DNA of 64,000 bases from Flavihumibacter fluvii (GTDB lineage: Bacteria; Bacteroidota; Bacteroidia; Chitinophagales; Chitinophagaceae). The position numbers and the translations under genes are program-made. Location of the stretch: contig NZ_CP092333.1 of assembly GCF_018595675.2 (NCBI RefSeq), positions 141,001-205,000 on the forward strand, given 5' to 3'. Below are positions 7,356-15,944 of the stretch, one piece after another. The first letter of the stretch is position 1, and each line of letters begins with the position of its first letter. Below the pieces are notes generated by a model. That model made no database searches and had not been told where the DNA came from. It saw nothing but the letters and a program-made list of their open reading frames with translations.

Positions 7356-10300
7356 TTATTCCACACTGATTTTAATGCCTTCTGAATGACTGGTGAACTC
7401 GGGTGCATACATACACTGAACGGTACTGATGCCATTGCTGAATACTCCTGCATGTGAAACAAACAATCCATATTCCATCACATAGGTTCCCTTTGGTAAA
7501 TAGCTGATGAAAAAATTCGTGCTGGCATCACGAGTACTTTCATAATAGCCCAATCCACCCTGCCACTTATAACTACTTAATACACTTACCGGTTCCAGTG
7601 AACTGGCGCGCATATCTTTCACATGTACATATTCCATGGACCGGTCTGTTGTTAATTCAATCCGCACGGTAACCTTATCACCCACCTGCAAGGTAGCGCC
7701 TTCACCAACCGGCTCCAAAACCGGACCGGCCTTGGAAGCTTTTTGCACCATCACTTGTTTTTTTAATCGTAATGGGCCTGCCGATGCTGTGATCTTTTCC
7801 AGGCTCTCAAAATATTGCCAGTACACCGCTCCCCAGACTGGTTGTTGTGTGTTAGCTCCCTGGGCCTGCTGCACATTCAAGGTGATTTTTCCCATTTCAG
7901 GAAACACACCGGTGCCCGGGATTTGCTTCTGGTAATACCCGCTTCCGGCTTCAGTTTTATCTGCGCGGACGGTAGTGTTGGTACCTAACTGTACACTCAC
8001 CACAGGCTCGGCTTCCAGCCAGTTATCGCCTTTCAGTAAAAGCGCATAACAGGCATCTGCAGTCGATTTTGTGGAGGTCCAGTGATTGGTTTGTTTGTTG
8101 CGTAATAGCCAGGTTTTTAATGCGCCAACGGTTTTGTCATTCCCACGTATTGCACTGAACGCTTCAATCAGTAAGGCCTGCGTTTCAATTGGCGCATCCT
8201 GCCAGTAATATGCAGCAACATTGTCTTTCCAGTACATTCCCAGTTCATCATGTATGATGGCGCTTTGCTCCAGGGATTTCAAAATACTTTCAGCAGTGAA
8301 TTTATCTCCTGTGCGGAACAAGGCCAACGCTATCATACCCCTGGCCATACGATTTCCCTTGATCCAGTTTTGCTGGATTTCTTTACGGTAATGGTTAGCT
8401 GCAGGCAGGATTGTTCCGGCTATGCCTTTCTCAGGAAAGAAGCTGCGCATATAATGGTACTGCACAGCATAATAATTCAGGTGATTAACAGTGGTGGTTT
8501 TTTTATCGCGCCTGTCATAGTCTTCTTTGATGCGTGCATCGAGGTAAGGAAGGGCTTTATCCACGATCTGCATCAGTTGTGGCAGGTCCTTCGGAAGCAC
8601 ACCTAACTGTTTCAGGTGTCCTATGCCCGTTACGATGTATTGGGTGATATAGCGGTCATCTGGACCACCCTTAAACCAACTGAATCCACCATTCGGGGCT
8701 TGCAGCTCAACCAGTTGGGCTGCAAGCTTACTGCGGTTGGCAGCCAGTTGCACAAGATTGAATAACTGTGCGATATTCCTTTTTTGCGCGGCTTCTGATT
8801 TTGCGGCCAATACCCAGGGTGTTTCTTCCAGCAGCACTTGTTTTAAACCCTGGTTCTTCTGGAGGTTGCTGAGCAGGGCACTTGTGTCTTTTGTATTCCA
8901 TTGCTCAAGGATCGATCTGATCCTGGGCAGCCGGTCTACGATGCTTGCTGCCAGCAGGTTGCCATACAAACGGTTGAAACTTTGTTCTGCGCATTCATAC
9001 GGATAATCGGCCAGGTACGTGAGTGCCTGCACGGCATACCAGGCCGGGTTTGAAGTATATTCTACAGTGAGCGACCGGTTACTTAATGTTTCACTGCCAC
9101 CGCTTTGGGTTAGTTTTTTAAAGTCATAGTTTTTAATGCCACTGCCATTAATATAGAAGGGGAGGGACTCAGTGACCAGTTGCCGGTTACTGAGAACAGG
9201 AAGTACCGCTTCTTCGCCATCACTGAAATTTCCTGAGCGGGCAATGATCTTATAGGTTAACACTTTATCAAAAAGGAAAGGCACTTCAACCGGGAATTTC
9301 ACCACCTCACTGCTGCCTGCTGCTACGGTAAAATACTGGTTGGGAAAGAAATTATTGAACCAGCCATCGATCGGTTGGTTGGTGGTGGCGTCAATGAGCT
9401 GTAATTCTGCTTGCCCGGTCATCTCCTTGTCACTCAGGTTCACCACCTTGGTGGTGACTTCGAGGCGATCACCTTCTCGCAGGAACCGTGGCATATTCGG
9501 TTGCACCATCAACTCTTTTTGCGTGAGGATAGTTTTTTGCAGGGTACCCATGGAGAGGTCAGCGCTATGCGCTAATATTTGCCATTTCCAGGTCGTGAGC
9601 GCTTCAGGCATGGTGAAGCTGAAGGTATATTGGCCTTCAGTATCGGCTTGCAATTGCGGGAAGAAGAAAGCTGTCTCCCGGAAGTCTTTGCGGGTAGCTG
9701 TGCCGGAATTTGATAAAGGGACTGGTTCTACTATTTTGCTGCCAGTTATTTCTTCATTATTTTTTTCTCCGTCTCCCGGAGCGCCCTTTTTCTTAGTGGA
9801 ATAGGCGCTTACTATTACTTCTTTTTTTGAATCATCAGCCATTGGTGCTGCCATCGTTATTCTTGATTTTTCATACAACATGCTTCTTTCAAATCCCTGG
9901 TTCCTGGCTGTAATCAATTCATCATAATCCTTTTCTTTTACTTCTGCCAAATCTGGCACCGGAGCATTGTTTATTGATCCCACATTAGTAAAACAAACAT
10001 TCGCTTCCCAGTTTTCCCGGTTCCAATATAATGGCCAAAGCGAAGGCAGGCTCCATTGGTGGGGAGCAAACTGGTCAAGCGAAGCATCATACATACTGGT
10101 CAGTAATTCAGCTGCTACTTTTTCACCTTTATTCCCTTTGATGCGGACCGACCATTTTTCCTCACTTCCCGGTAGGGTCTTATCGCGGTAACTACTTACT
10201 TCAATATCGAGTTCCATATTCAGCCAGGGTACGGCAATACCATGCTGCACGGAATAGAAACGATTGTCTTTTACGAAAAAATGCATCCAGGCCATACCAC

Positions 10301-13300
10301 CCCGATCACCTTCCGTTGCAGTGAGTGATTCGTTAAGGATAGAATTATCAAGACCCTGTATGGTAAACTTTCCGGAAAAGGATACCTGTGATGCTGTCAA
10401 CGGGTCGTAGCTGGCGTTTTCTCTTTGTTGGATGACGTATACCTTGCCGGCACTGCTGCCCAGGGTGATATGGGCCGTTTCGCCAGGTTGCAAAACCTGC
10501 TTGTCCTGCAGGGTCGTTAAATAGGCGGGAACCGGCAATTGCCTGGCCCTGGTATCCACGAGGTAAACAGTGGCAAAATCCTTTACAGTATCACCATAAC
10601 GGTCAACAGTAGTGGCTATTACCTTATACCAACCCGCACCTGGTTTATTAAGATCTACAGGCAATTTGCCTGAAACTGCTGTGGTGATGGTCGTATTCCA
10701 TATTTCCGTACCTGTTTTCCAGCTTGCCGGATCAGCTTCCGTTGCATATTCATCATTCGGGAAGTATTGTACAAATTCTTTTTCAGTGAATATATATTGA
10801 TCTGGCTTTGCCCACAGCCTGTTGCGCACCAGCCTGCCGGGTGATAACAAGGGAAGGATTGATACATTGACTTTCGCTGCTTCAAAACTGCCACTGATAT
10901 TTTGGGTGGTGATACTGAACTGCCTGAAACTATCCAGGGCCATCACTTGTGCAGGGATACCGATTTTCACCTGCAGGGCTTTATAGGAAACCGGGATGAT
11001 TGTGCTGGCGCTGCGGGTCTCCCCATTCAGGTCCGTCACATCCACACTGACTTCATAATCAAACACCGGATCAGTGCTTTTATCGAGTTGTTCATCGGGA
11101 ATAGCCAGGAAGGGGATACTGAAACTGCCATCTGCAGCAGTCACCAGTTTGCCATGGGTAATCTCCTGGGAAGCTCTCTTGGGCATGGGCTTCCAGTATG
11201 CCCGCCACGGATACAAAAACCTTGCATTTCGGGTGACCCTGTAGGTGAGGCTGGCCCCATTGATCACATTACCTGCATAGGCTTTGGCAAATCCTTTTAC
11301 AGTTACACTGTCATTTACCCGGTAGGTGCCTTTCTGCTGCTCATATTCCACAAAAAACTTCGGTCGTTTATATTCCTCCACCCTGAACCCGGCCTGGCCA
11401 TGCAACATGGGGTCTTCCAGCCGGAACCCACCGGTAAGGCCGGTTTCCGGGATGTTAAAACTGCCGCTATAAGATCCATACAGGTTGGTAAATACTTTTA
11501 CTGAATCAATCTTTTCTCCATTGGCATTGTAAAGGTTCACTACGGTTGGTATCCCTGCGTATACTTTATTTTTCTTGCTGTCTGCATCCCTGGTTATTGC
11601 AATGCCTTTAAAATACAGGGTTTGCCCCGGACGGTAAATACTTCTGTCAGTGAAAAAAAATACCCTCGCATACTTTAATGCTTCGATGGCTTGTTTTTTT
11701 GATTTCTCCGCAGTTGGCGAATACATATATAAGTATTCTTCATCCTCCAGGAACAGCCGGTCATCTTTATAATTGACCTCCAGTAAAAGGTTGCTGCTTT
11801 TTTGCAGGTCATTGAAATGCAGGTAGCCTTCCTCGCTGGTGATATACCTGCTGCCTTTGGCAGGAATATTTTTCCGCGTCTGGTAATCATATTGCCGCAA
11901 CCAGGTTTGCACCCCGGCTTTTGCCAGTGGCTGCCCGGATGCACGGTGCAGGAAGAAAAAATCATTCCCGCGTTTTACATAACTGATATTGGATACATGA
12001 AATCGGGCGGCTGCCAGGTGGGTATTGTCCAGGTTAAAATCATTGTTGCTGCCGGCCAATAAAATATATTCCCCAATTGGTAAACCATCCACTTTGAGCT
12101 CAACGCTATGCTTTTGGTAATCGTTGGTGGAAGGTAGGTTTTGCTCCCACGCCTTTATCGGATTTTCTTTCAGTAGCAATTGCCATTCCGCTGTATCAAA
12201 GTAGCGGCCGTCCTCAAACAATGATTTCCTTAGGCCCTCATTGATCCTTACCAGCCTGAAATGCACTGCTTGTAAATTTCGCCATCCTGTGAGGCTGCGG
12301 AAGGGTTGTCCAGGCAGGTTCACTTTTTCAATGGTCAGGTCCAGGCTGGGCTGCCTGATCTCCTGTAACAGGTTATAACAATTGGCATAACCTTCACTGT
12401 CTTTTTTAGTAAGGGTTACTTTTTCACATATGGCTAAAGCGCGGACATAATCAGCTGGTTCCTTGTCCATATAAGAACGGGCCAGTAAATAAGCTGCCTG
12501 GTCGGCACCTGCGGTTCCTTCATACCTTTTGTGAATATCTTCCAGCGCTTTTTGGTAAGCGGATTTTTTCCCGGCCATTATACCATTGTCATGCATATAA
12601 CTTATACGGCTCAGGTCAGCATCCAGCAGGGCCGCCGGATTTTTATCGGACAGGTGGAATTTCAGGATATCCTGGTATAGTTGGACCGCTTTGAAATAGT
12701 GGTCACCTGGTTGCTCTGCCTTAAACCTGTGCTGCGAAAATTCTGCGGCTGGTGCCAGTAATTTTTCGGACTGCAAAGTGAATGCATCTTCAGCCAGGTT
12801 TTCACCCTCCCTTCCTTGCATGTAATAATCCAATGCTTTCCAGGCGATCAAATCATATAGTGTCGGCCTTAACTGCCGTACATTCCCTTTTTCAATTACC
12901 GGGTCAAACCTGGTCAGGTCGGTATGCTGTAATACAGTCGCCTCTTTTAGCGCGGCGGTAAATTCGTTGCTGATGGCTTCATGAAAATCGGCCACGCCCC
13001 ATGAACGGATATTTTCCTTCTGGTAATTCCGCGTGGCTGTCTGGTCATAGAGTTCCCAGCGATGGTTATTGTAATACGTATTGTAATAATCTGCCAGCAG
13101 GCTGTGGAAAATAGCACTGGTTGCCCCTTTGGTGGATGCACTGGCTTTTTTATAAGCAGCTATGACCAGGGTGTCACTGAACTCTTCTAATTGCTCCTGT
13201 AATTCCATCCTGTATACCAGCGCCTTAATCTGCTGGGCCTCTTGTTTTTCGGCTACTGCCTTTTTATATAATTTGTTCACTTCGGTCAGGGCAGACCGGT

Positions 13301-13451
13301 AGAGCCCTTTTTTCTGGACTAGCGAATCTATCCTGGTCCACCAGCTCGTATAATTGGCGGGCTTCATGTTTTGGGCATATATAGCGGATGAAAAGAATAC
13401 GGAGATAAAAAAGAAAATAAGAATGCCGGTTGTCTGGCGCATAAGGCTCAT
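7356..13451 (-). CDS. Secreted alpha-2-macroglobulin family protein with thioester motif
   Basis: About 2031 residues from the ATG at 13451; a TTG six codons further upstream and an ATG at 13442 are alternatives. The N-terminus is a signal peptide (ILIFFFISVFFSSAIYAQ). A long helical repeat region is followed by MG-type beta domains, including the bait-region area with poly-charged segments (around residues 1190-1260), and then the C-terminal thioester domain. The thioester motif is C1487-A-E-Q (YPYECAEQ). Bacterial members are periplasmic protease traps, often lipid-anchored; here no lipobox is apparent. Such genes commonly pair with a PBP1C-type glycosyltransferase (pbpC); here the partner is a flavoenzyme. 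The gene is more than 2000 residues long, as is common in Bacteroidota. Confidence 0.93.
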   Translation of the reverse strand: MSLMRQTTGILIFFFISVFFSSAIYAQNMKPANYTSWWTRIDSLVQKKGLYRSALTEVNKLYKKAVAEKQEAQQIKALVYRMELQEQLEEFSDTLVIAAYKKASASTKGATSAIFHSLLADYYNTYYNNHRWELYDQTATRNYQKENIRSWGVADFHEAISNEFTAALKEATVLQHTDLTRFDPVIEKGNVRQLRPTLYDLIAWKALDYYMQGREGENLAEDAFTLQSEKLLAPAAEFSQHRFKAEQPGDHYFKAVQLYQDILKFHLSDKNPAALLDADLSRISYMHDNGIMAGKKSAYQKALEDIHKRYEGTAGADQAAYLLARSYMDKEPADYVRALAICEKVTLTKKDSEGYANCYNLLQEIRQPSLDLTIEKVNLPGQPFRSLTGWRNLQAVHFRLVRINEGLRKSLFEDGRYFDTAEWQLLLKENPIKAWEQNLPSTNDYQKHSVELKVDGLPIGEYILLAGSNNDFNLDNTHLAAARFHVSNISYVKRGNDFFFLHRASGQPLAKAGVQTWLRQYDYQTRKNIPAKGSRYITSEEGYLHFNDLQKSSNLLLEVNYKDDRLFLEDEEYLYMYSPTAEKSKKQAIEALKYARVFFFTDRSIYRPGQTLYFKGIAITRDADSKKNKVYAGIPTVVNLYNANGEKIDSVKVFTNLYGSYSGSFNIPETGLTGGFRLEDPMLHGQAGFRVEEYKRPKFFVEYEQQKGTYRVNDSVTVKGFAKAYAGNVINGASLTYRVTRNARFLYPWRAYWKPMPKRASQEITHGKLVTAADGSFSIPFLAIPDEQLDKSTDPVFDYEVSVDVTDLNGETRSASTIIPVSYKALQVKIGIPAQVMALDSFRQFSITTQNISGSFEAAKVNVSILPLLSPGRLVRNRLWAKPDQYIFTEKEFVQYFPNDEYATEADPASWKTGTEIWNTTITTAVSGKLPVDLNKPGAGWYKVIATTVDRYGDTVKDFATVYLVDTRARQLPVPAYLTTLQDKQVLQPGETAHITLGSSAGKVYVIQQRENASYDPLTASQVSFSGKFTIQGLDNSILNESLTATEGDRGGMAWMHFFVKDNRFYSVQHGIAVPWLNMELDIEVSSYRDKTLPGSEEKWSVRIKGNKGEKVAAELLTSMYDASLDQFAPHQWSLPSLWPLYWNRENWEANVCFTNVGSINNAPVPDLAEVKEKDYDELITARNQGFERSMLYEKSRITMAAPMADDSKKEVIVSAYSTKKKGAPGDGEKNNEEITGSKIVEPVPLSNSGTATRKDFRETAFFFPQLQADTEGQYTFSFTMPEALTTWKWQILAHSADLSMGTLQKTILTQKELMVQPNMPRFLREGDRLEVTTKVVNLSDKEMTGQAELQLIDATTNQPIDGWFNNFFPNQYFTVAAGSSEVVKFPVEVPFLFDKVLTYKIIARSGNFSDGEEAVLPVLSNRQLVTESLPFYINGSGIKNYDFKKLTQSGGSETLSNRSLTVEYTSNPAWYAVQALTYLADYPYECAEQSFNRLYGNLLAASIVDRLPRIRSILEQWNTKDTSALLSNLQKNQGLKQVLLEETPWVLAAKSEAAQKRNIAQLFNLVQLAANRSKLAAQLVELQAPNGGFSWFKGGPDDRYITQYIVTGIGHLKQLGVLPKDLPQLMQIVDKALPYLDARIKEDYDRRDKKTTTVNHLNYYAVQYHYMRSFFPEKGIAGTILPAANHYRKEIQQNWIKGNRMARGMIALALFRTGDKFTAESILKSLEQSAIIHDELGMYWKDNVAAYYWQDAPIETQALLIEAFSAIRGNDKTVGALKTWLLRNKQTNHWTSTKSTADACYALLLKGDNWLEAEPVVSVQLGTNTTVRADKTEAGSGYYQKQIPGTGVFPEMGKITLNVQQAQGANTQQPVWGAVYWQYFESLEKITASAGPLRLKKQVMVQKASKAGPVLEPVGEGATLQVGDKVTVRIELTTDRSMEYVHVKDMRASSLEPVSVLSSYKWQGGLGYYESTRDASTNFFISYLPKGTYVMEYGLFVSHAGVFSNGISTVQCMYAPEFTSHSEGIKISVE

Positions 13452-13556
13452 TTTAATACAAGTTATCAAAAAGGATACAGATGCAGGATGCAGTAAAGGC
13501 CAGAATTACATACGGTACAAAAAACGAAGGGCCACCTTAACGTTTTATTGATGAAA

Positions 13557-13582
13557 AAAGCCGCTCTCATAGGAGCGGCTTT
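13557..13582 (-). terminator. Rho-independent terminator of the first T9SS gene
   Basis: Perfect 10-bp arms (AAAGCCGCTC / GAGCGGCTTT) around a 6-base loop, followed on the minus strand by a T run. It lies 20 bases after the stop of the leftward T9SS gene. Its core is nearly the same as that of the terminator of the neighbouring paralogue, consistent with duplication of the whole unit. Confidence 0.88.
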
Positions 13583-13602
13583 CTATATAGCGTGATGCGT
13601 TT

Positions 13603-15645
13603 TTATTGTTTAATGAAACGGCCAGTAATAGTCTCCTCTCCATTCTTCAGTTGTAGGATGTACTGACCGCCCGCTAACCGGCTAACATTCAGGCGGTATA
13701 CCTGGCTGCCTGTTCCGATATTCAGGTTTTGAGATAAAACTTTCCTTCCCAGCAGGTCAATAATATCAACACTGCTTTGTTTTTGCCGGTTGCTGCTGAT
13801 GAGCAGGTTGAGCTGGCTCGTTGTTACAGTAGGATACAGGTTATCGAGGGCAAAATGCGTGCCACCCAGATTAACCTTCAATGTCTTTGTGTAGGTCACT
13901 TTTTTATTTTCATCAGTGATCTTGATGCGGTAATAACTTTCCGGTTTATTTGGTGTAGCATCTATGAAACTGTATTCGGCTTCACCAACCGCACTGACAG
14001 GTATTGTGGCAATTTTCTCAAAATCGGTTTTGCCATTACTATTTCGTTGCACTTCAAAATAAGCTGACATATCTGTAGCAACCCCCGTCCAGTTTAATCG
14101 CACCTGCCCGTTATAAGGCACTGCTGTAAAATTGCGGGAAAGGAGCGGGAGGGAGAAGTTTAATTGTGCTATTGCAAATAAGTTTTGAACACCATTTGTA
14201 AGTGATATTCCTGTTGGTGTTACAAAAAAATTAGTTGTATTGTTTCCAGCACCGGCTACTGCAGCAGCCCAGCTCGTTGTATATCTTCCAAATCCAAGTT
14301 GTCCATCAGGAAGTGTGTTGAAAACCGATCCTTCCAAGGGTGCTTCCCAGCCAAAGGTGAGTTGAACTAGCTTAGCAGCCGCGCCACTCACCTGGACATC
14401 CCAGATGGCGTCAACTATTGGTGCCTTGTAAGTTAAAGGTCCTCCGGGTTGCGCATTTGTAGTTGCTCCTTCAAATACAGCCACAGTAAATGTTCTCGTA
14501 CCGCCACTATTTGCAGAATTTACTGTTACAGGCAGGTAGTTGGCTGCCGAACCAATGGGGTATATAAAAGTGCTGTTTTGATTCTGGGGCCTGGATACAT
14601 CGCTGGTTGGGCCAAGTTGAATATAACCGGCTGTTCCTGCATTGAAAATAGCAGTACCTGCATTAAGGATCAAATCACCACCATCCGATAACAATGTAAT
14701 ACTGCTGTTACTTTGTAAATTAATACTTCCTTGTACGTTAAAGTCCTGGCCCGGACTGTTTAAATTGATAGAACTATTATCGATATTCAGTTCAGCAGCT
14801 CCTGCACCAGCACCTGGTGCATCCCCTGTTTGATTTAATATTGCACCAGTTCCTGTGAAGTTAATTGTACTGTTGGTCATATCAACATCATCACTGACGA
14901 TATTCATTACTCCGCCAGTTCCTGAAAAGGCCACATTTAAAGTGCTTCCTGTAGCACCTGCCATAGTAAAAGCATCGGTCGTACTGCTATTTCCTATATT
15001 GAAAGTACGGTTGTTACCAGAAAATGTCACATTGAGGGTGCTATTGGTTAAGGTTTGGTCGTCAGTGATGGTTATATTTCCTGAAGCTGTAATTGTGAGG
15101 TTACTGGTATTCAGGTTGAAATCGGTTACCGACAGATCAGTATTTGTAATTGTCAGGGCGTTGGCTATAGTTAAGCCGGTACCTCCAAATGTAAAATTAT
15201 TCGTGCCATTTCCTACCAGGACGAGGTTTTTGAAATTATGGTTCTCGAACCAGTTTCCAAAGCTCGGATTTGTGCTTCTTTCAATTCTTACAGTCGATAA
15301 ACCTGAGCCATAGTCAAAATCAAAAGGACTCCCGCCCCCGCCACTTAAAATACCCCCTCTGACAATAATCGTATAATTATTATTCGAAGTGAAGTTGACA
15401 TTGGAATTCATGCTCCAGGTATCGCCTGTTTCAATTGTAATTTCGTTGTCATTGGCAAAATTGAATGCTGCAGGTGTGACTGTTGCAGCTACCCAGGTGG
15501 TTCCATTGTAGCGTTCCCAACCGGAAATGTCTTCCATGGTTACAGTTACAGAACCAACATTACTTGTGCGGTAATCATTAAGTGTTTGGGCTTGCAGGAG
15601 CTGGATAGAAAAAAAACAAATAAAAACCGTGAAAATTCTTTTCAT
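13603..15645 (-). CDS. T9SS-exported repeat protein with type A sorting domain (paralogue 1)
   Basis: 680 residues. Signal peptide at 1-19 (IFTVFICFFSIQLLQAQ). Residues about 100-340 form a low-complexity repeat rich in N, T, S and G with recurring TLTNSTLNVTF-like units, suggesting a beta-helix or beta-roll. A fibronectin-like module follows (about 500-590: FTAVPYNGQVRLNW ... YYRIKITDENKKVTYTKTLKV). The last 85 residues are a type A T9SS C-terminal domain (LYPTVTTSQLNLLIS ... AGGQYILQLKNG), which directs export by the gliding-linked secretion system. The downstream gene in the opposite direction of numbering (15945-17945) is a close paralogue with the same architecture, so this is a tandem duplication. 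Function unknown; a cell-surface or adhesin role is inferred. Confidence 0.9.
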   Translation of the reverse strand: MKRIFTVFICFFSIQLLQAQTLNDYRTSNVGSVTVTMEDISGWERYNGTTWVAATVTPAAFNFANDNEITIETGDTWSMNSNVNFTSNNNYTIIVRGGILSGGGGSPFDFDYGSGLSTVRIERSTNPSFGNWFENHNFKNLVLVGNGTNNFTFGGTGLTIANALTITNTDLSVTDFNLNTSNLTITASGNITITDDQTLTNSTLNVTFSGNNRTFNIGNSSTTDAFTMAGATGSTLNVAFSGTGGVMNIVSDDVDMTNSTINFTGTGAILNQTGDAPGAGAGAAELNIDNSSINLNSPGQDFNVQGSINLQSNSSITLLSDGGDLILNAGTAIFNAGTAGYIQLGPTSDVSRPQNQNSTFIYPIGSAANYLPVTVNSANSGGTRTFTVAVFEGATTNAQPGGPLTYKAPIVDAIWDVQVSGAAAKLVQLTFGWEAPLEGSVFNTLPDGQLGFGRYTTSWAAAVAGAGNNTTNFFVTPTGISLTNGVQNLFAIAQLNFSLPLLSRNFTAVPYNGQVRLNWTGVATDMSAYFEVQRNSNGKTDFEKIATIPVSAVGEAEYSFIDATPNKPESYYRIKITDENKKVTYTKTLKVNLGGTHFALDNLYPTVTTSQLNLLISSNRQKQSSVDIIDLLGRKVLSQNLNIGTGSQVYRLNVSRLAGGQYILQLKNGEETITGRFIKQ

Positions 15646-15725
15646 GAGCGAGACTTGTCTTGGTATTCAAAAAATATTGATGGTAGTCTCGTAGGGGGGA
15701 CAAATGGTATTGCTTATTACAGGTG

Positions 15726-15755
15726 CAAAACTAGGGAAGCCTGACGATATGGCAA
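15726..15755 (-). promoter_or_regulatory. Bacteroidota-type promoter of T9SS paralogue 1
   Basis: On the minus strand a TTG (-33) at 15753-15755 is followed 19 bp later by TAGTTTTG (-7) at 15726-15733, matching the TTTG/TAnnTTTG consensus. This would leave a leader of roughly 75 bases. That leader contains a 7-bp inverted repeat, CGAGACT at 15649-15655 and AGTCTCG at 15685-15691, right upstream of the start codon. The rest of the 299-base gap 15646-15944 holds only the paralogue 2 terminator. Confidence 0.6.
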
Positions 15756-15892
15756 GGGTTTTAATAAAAAATATAGGAGTAAACCCTTATTTAAATTGGA
15801 TATGCATGCTTTTTGACTGAATTTTCGACAGAACACAACTAAAAGTACTCGTTCGGTCAATGAACTAAGCAATGCTTATTGGATGGTAAATT

Positions 15893-15928
15893 AAAAAAAG
15901 CCGCTCCCTTAAGGGAGCGGCTTTTTTT
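15893..15928 (-). terminator. Strong terminator, perfect 36-base palindrome
   Basis: A seven-A run, then GCCGCTCCCTT and its exact mirror, then seven T: an 18-bp perfect inverted repeat with no loop surplus, symmetric and so able to act on both strands. It lies 16 bases past the stop of T9SS paralogue 2 and is read by that leftward transcript. Confidence 0.9.
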
Positions 15929-15944
15929 AATGCGTATTGGTTAC

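Noticed and set aside
10902..11504. Open frame of 200 codons opposite the alpha-2-macroglobulin
   Set aside because: No family resemblance, embedded antisense within a conserved gene; a by-product of codon bias.
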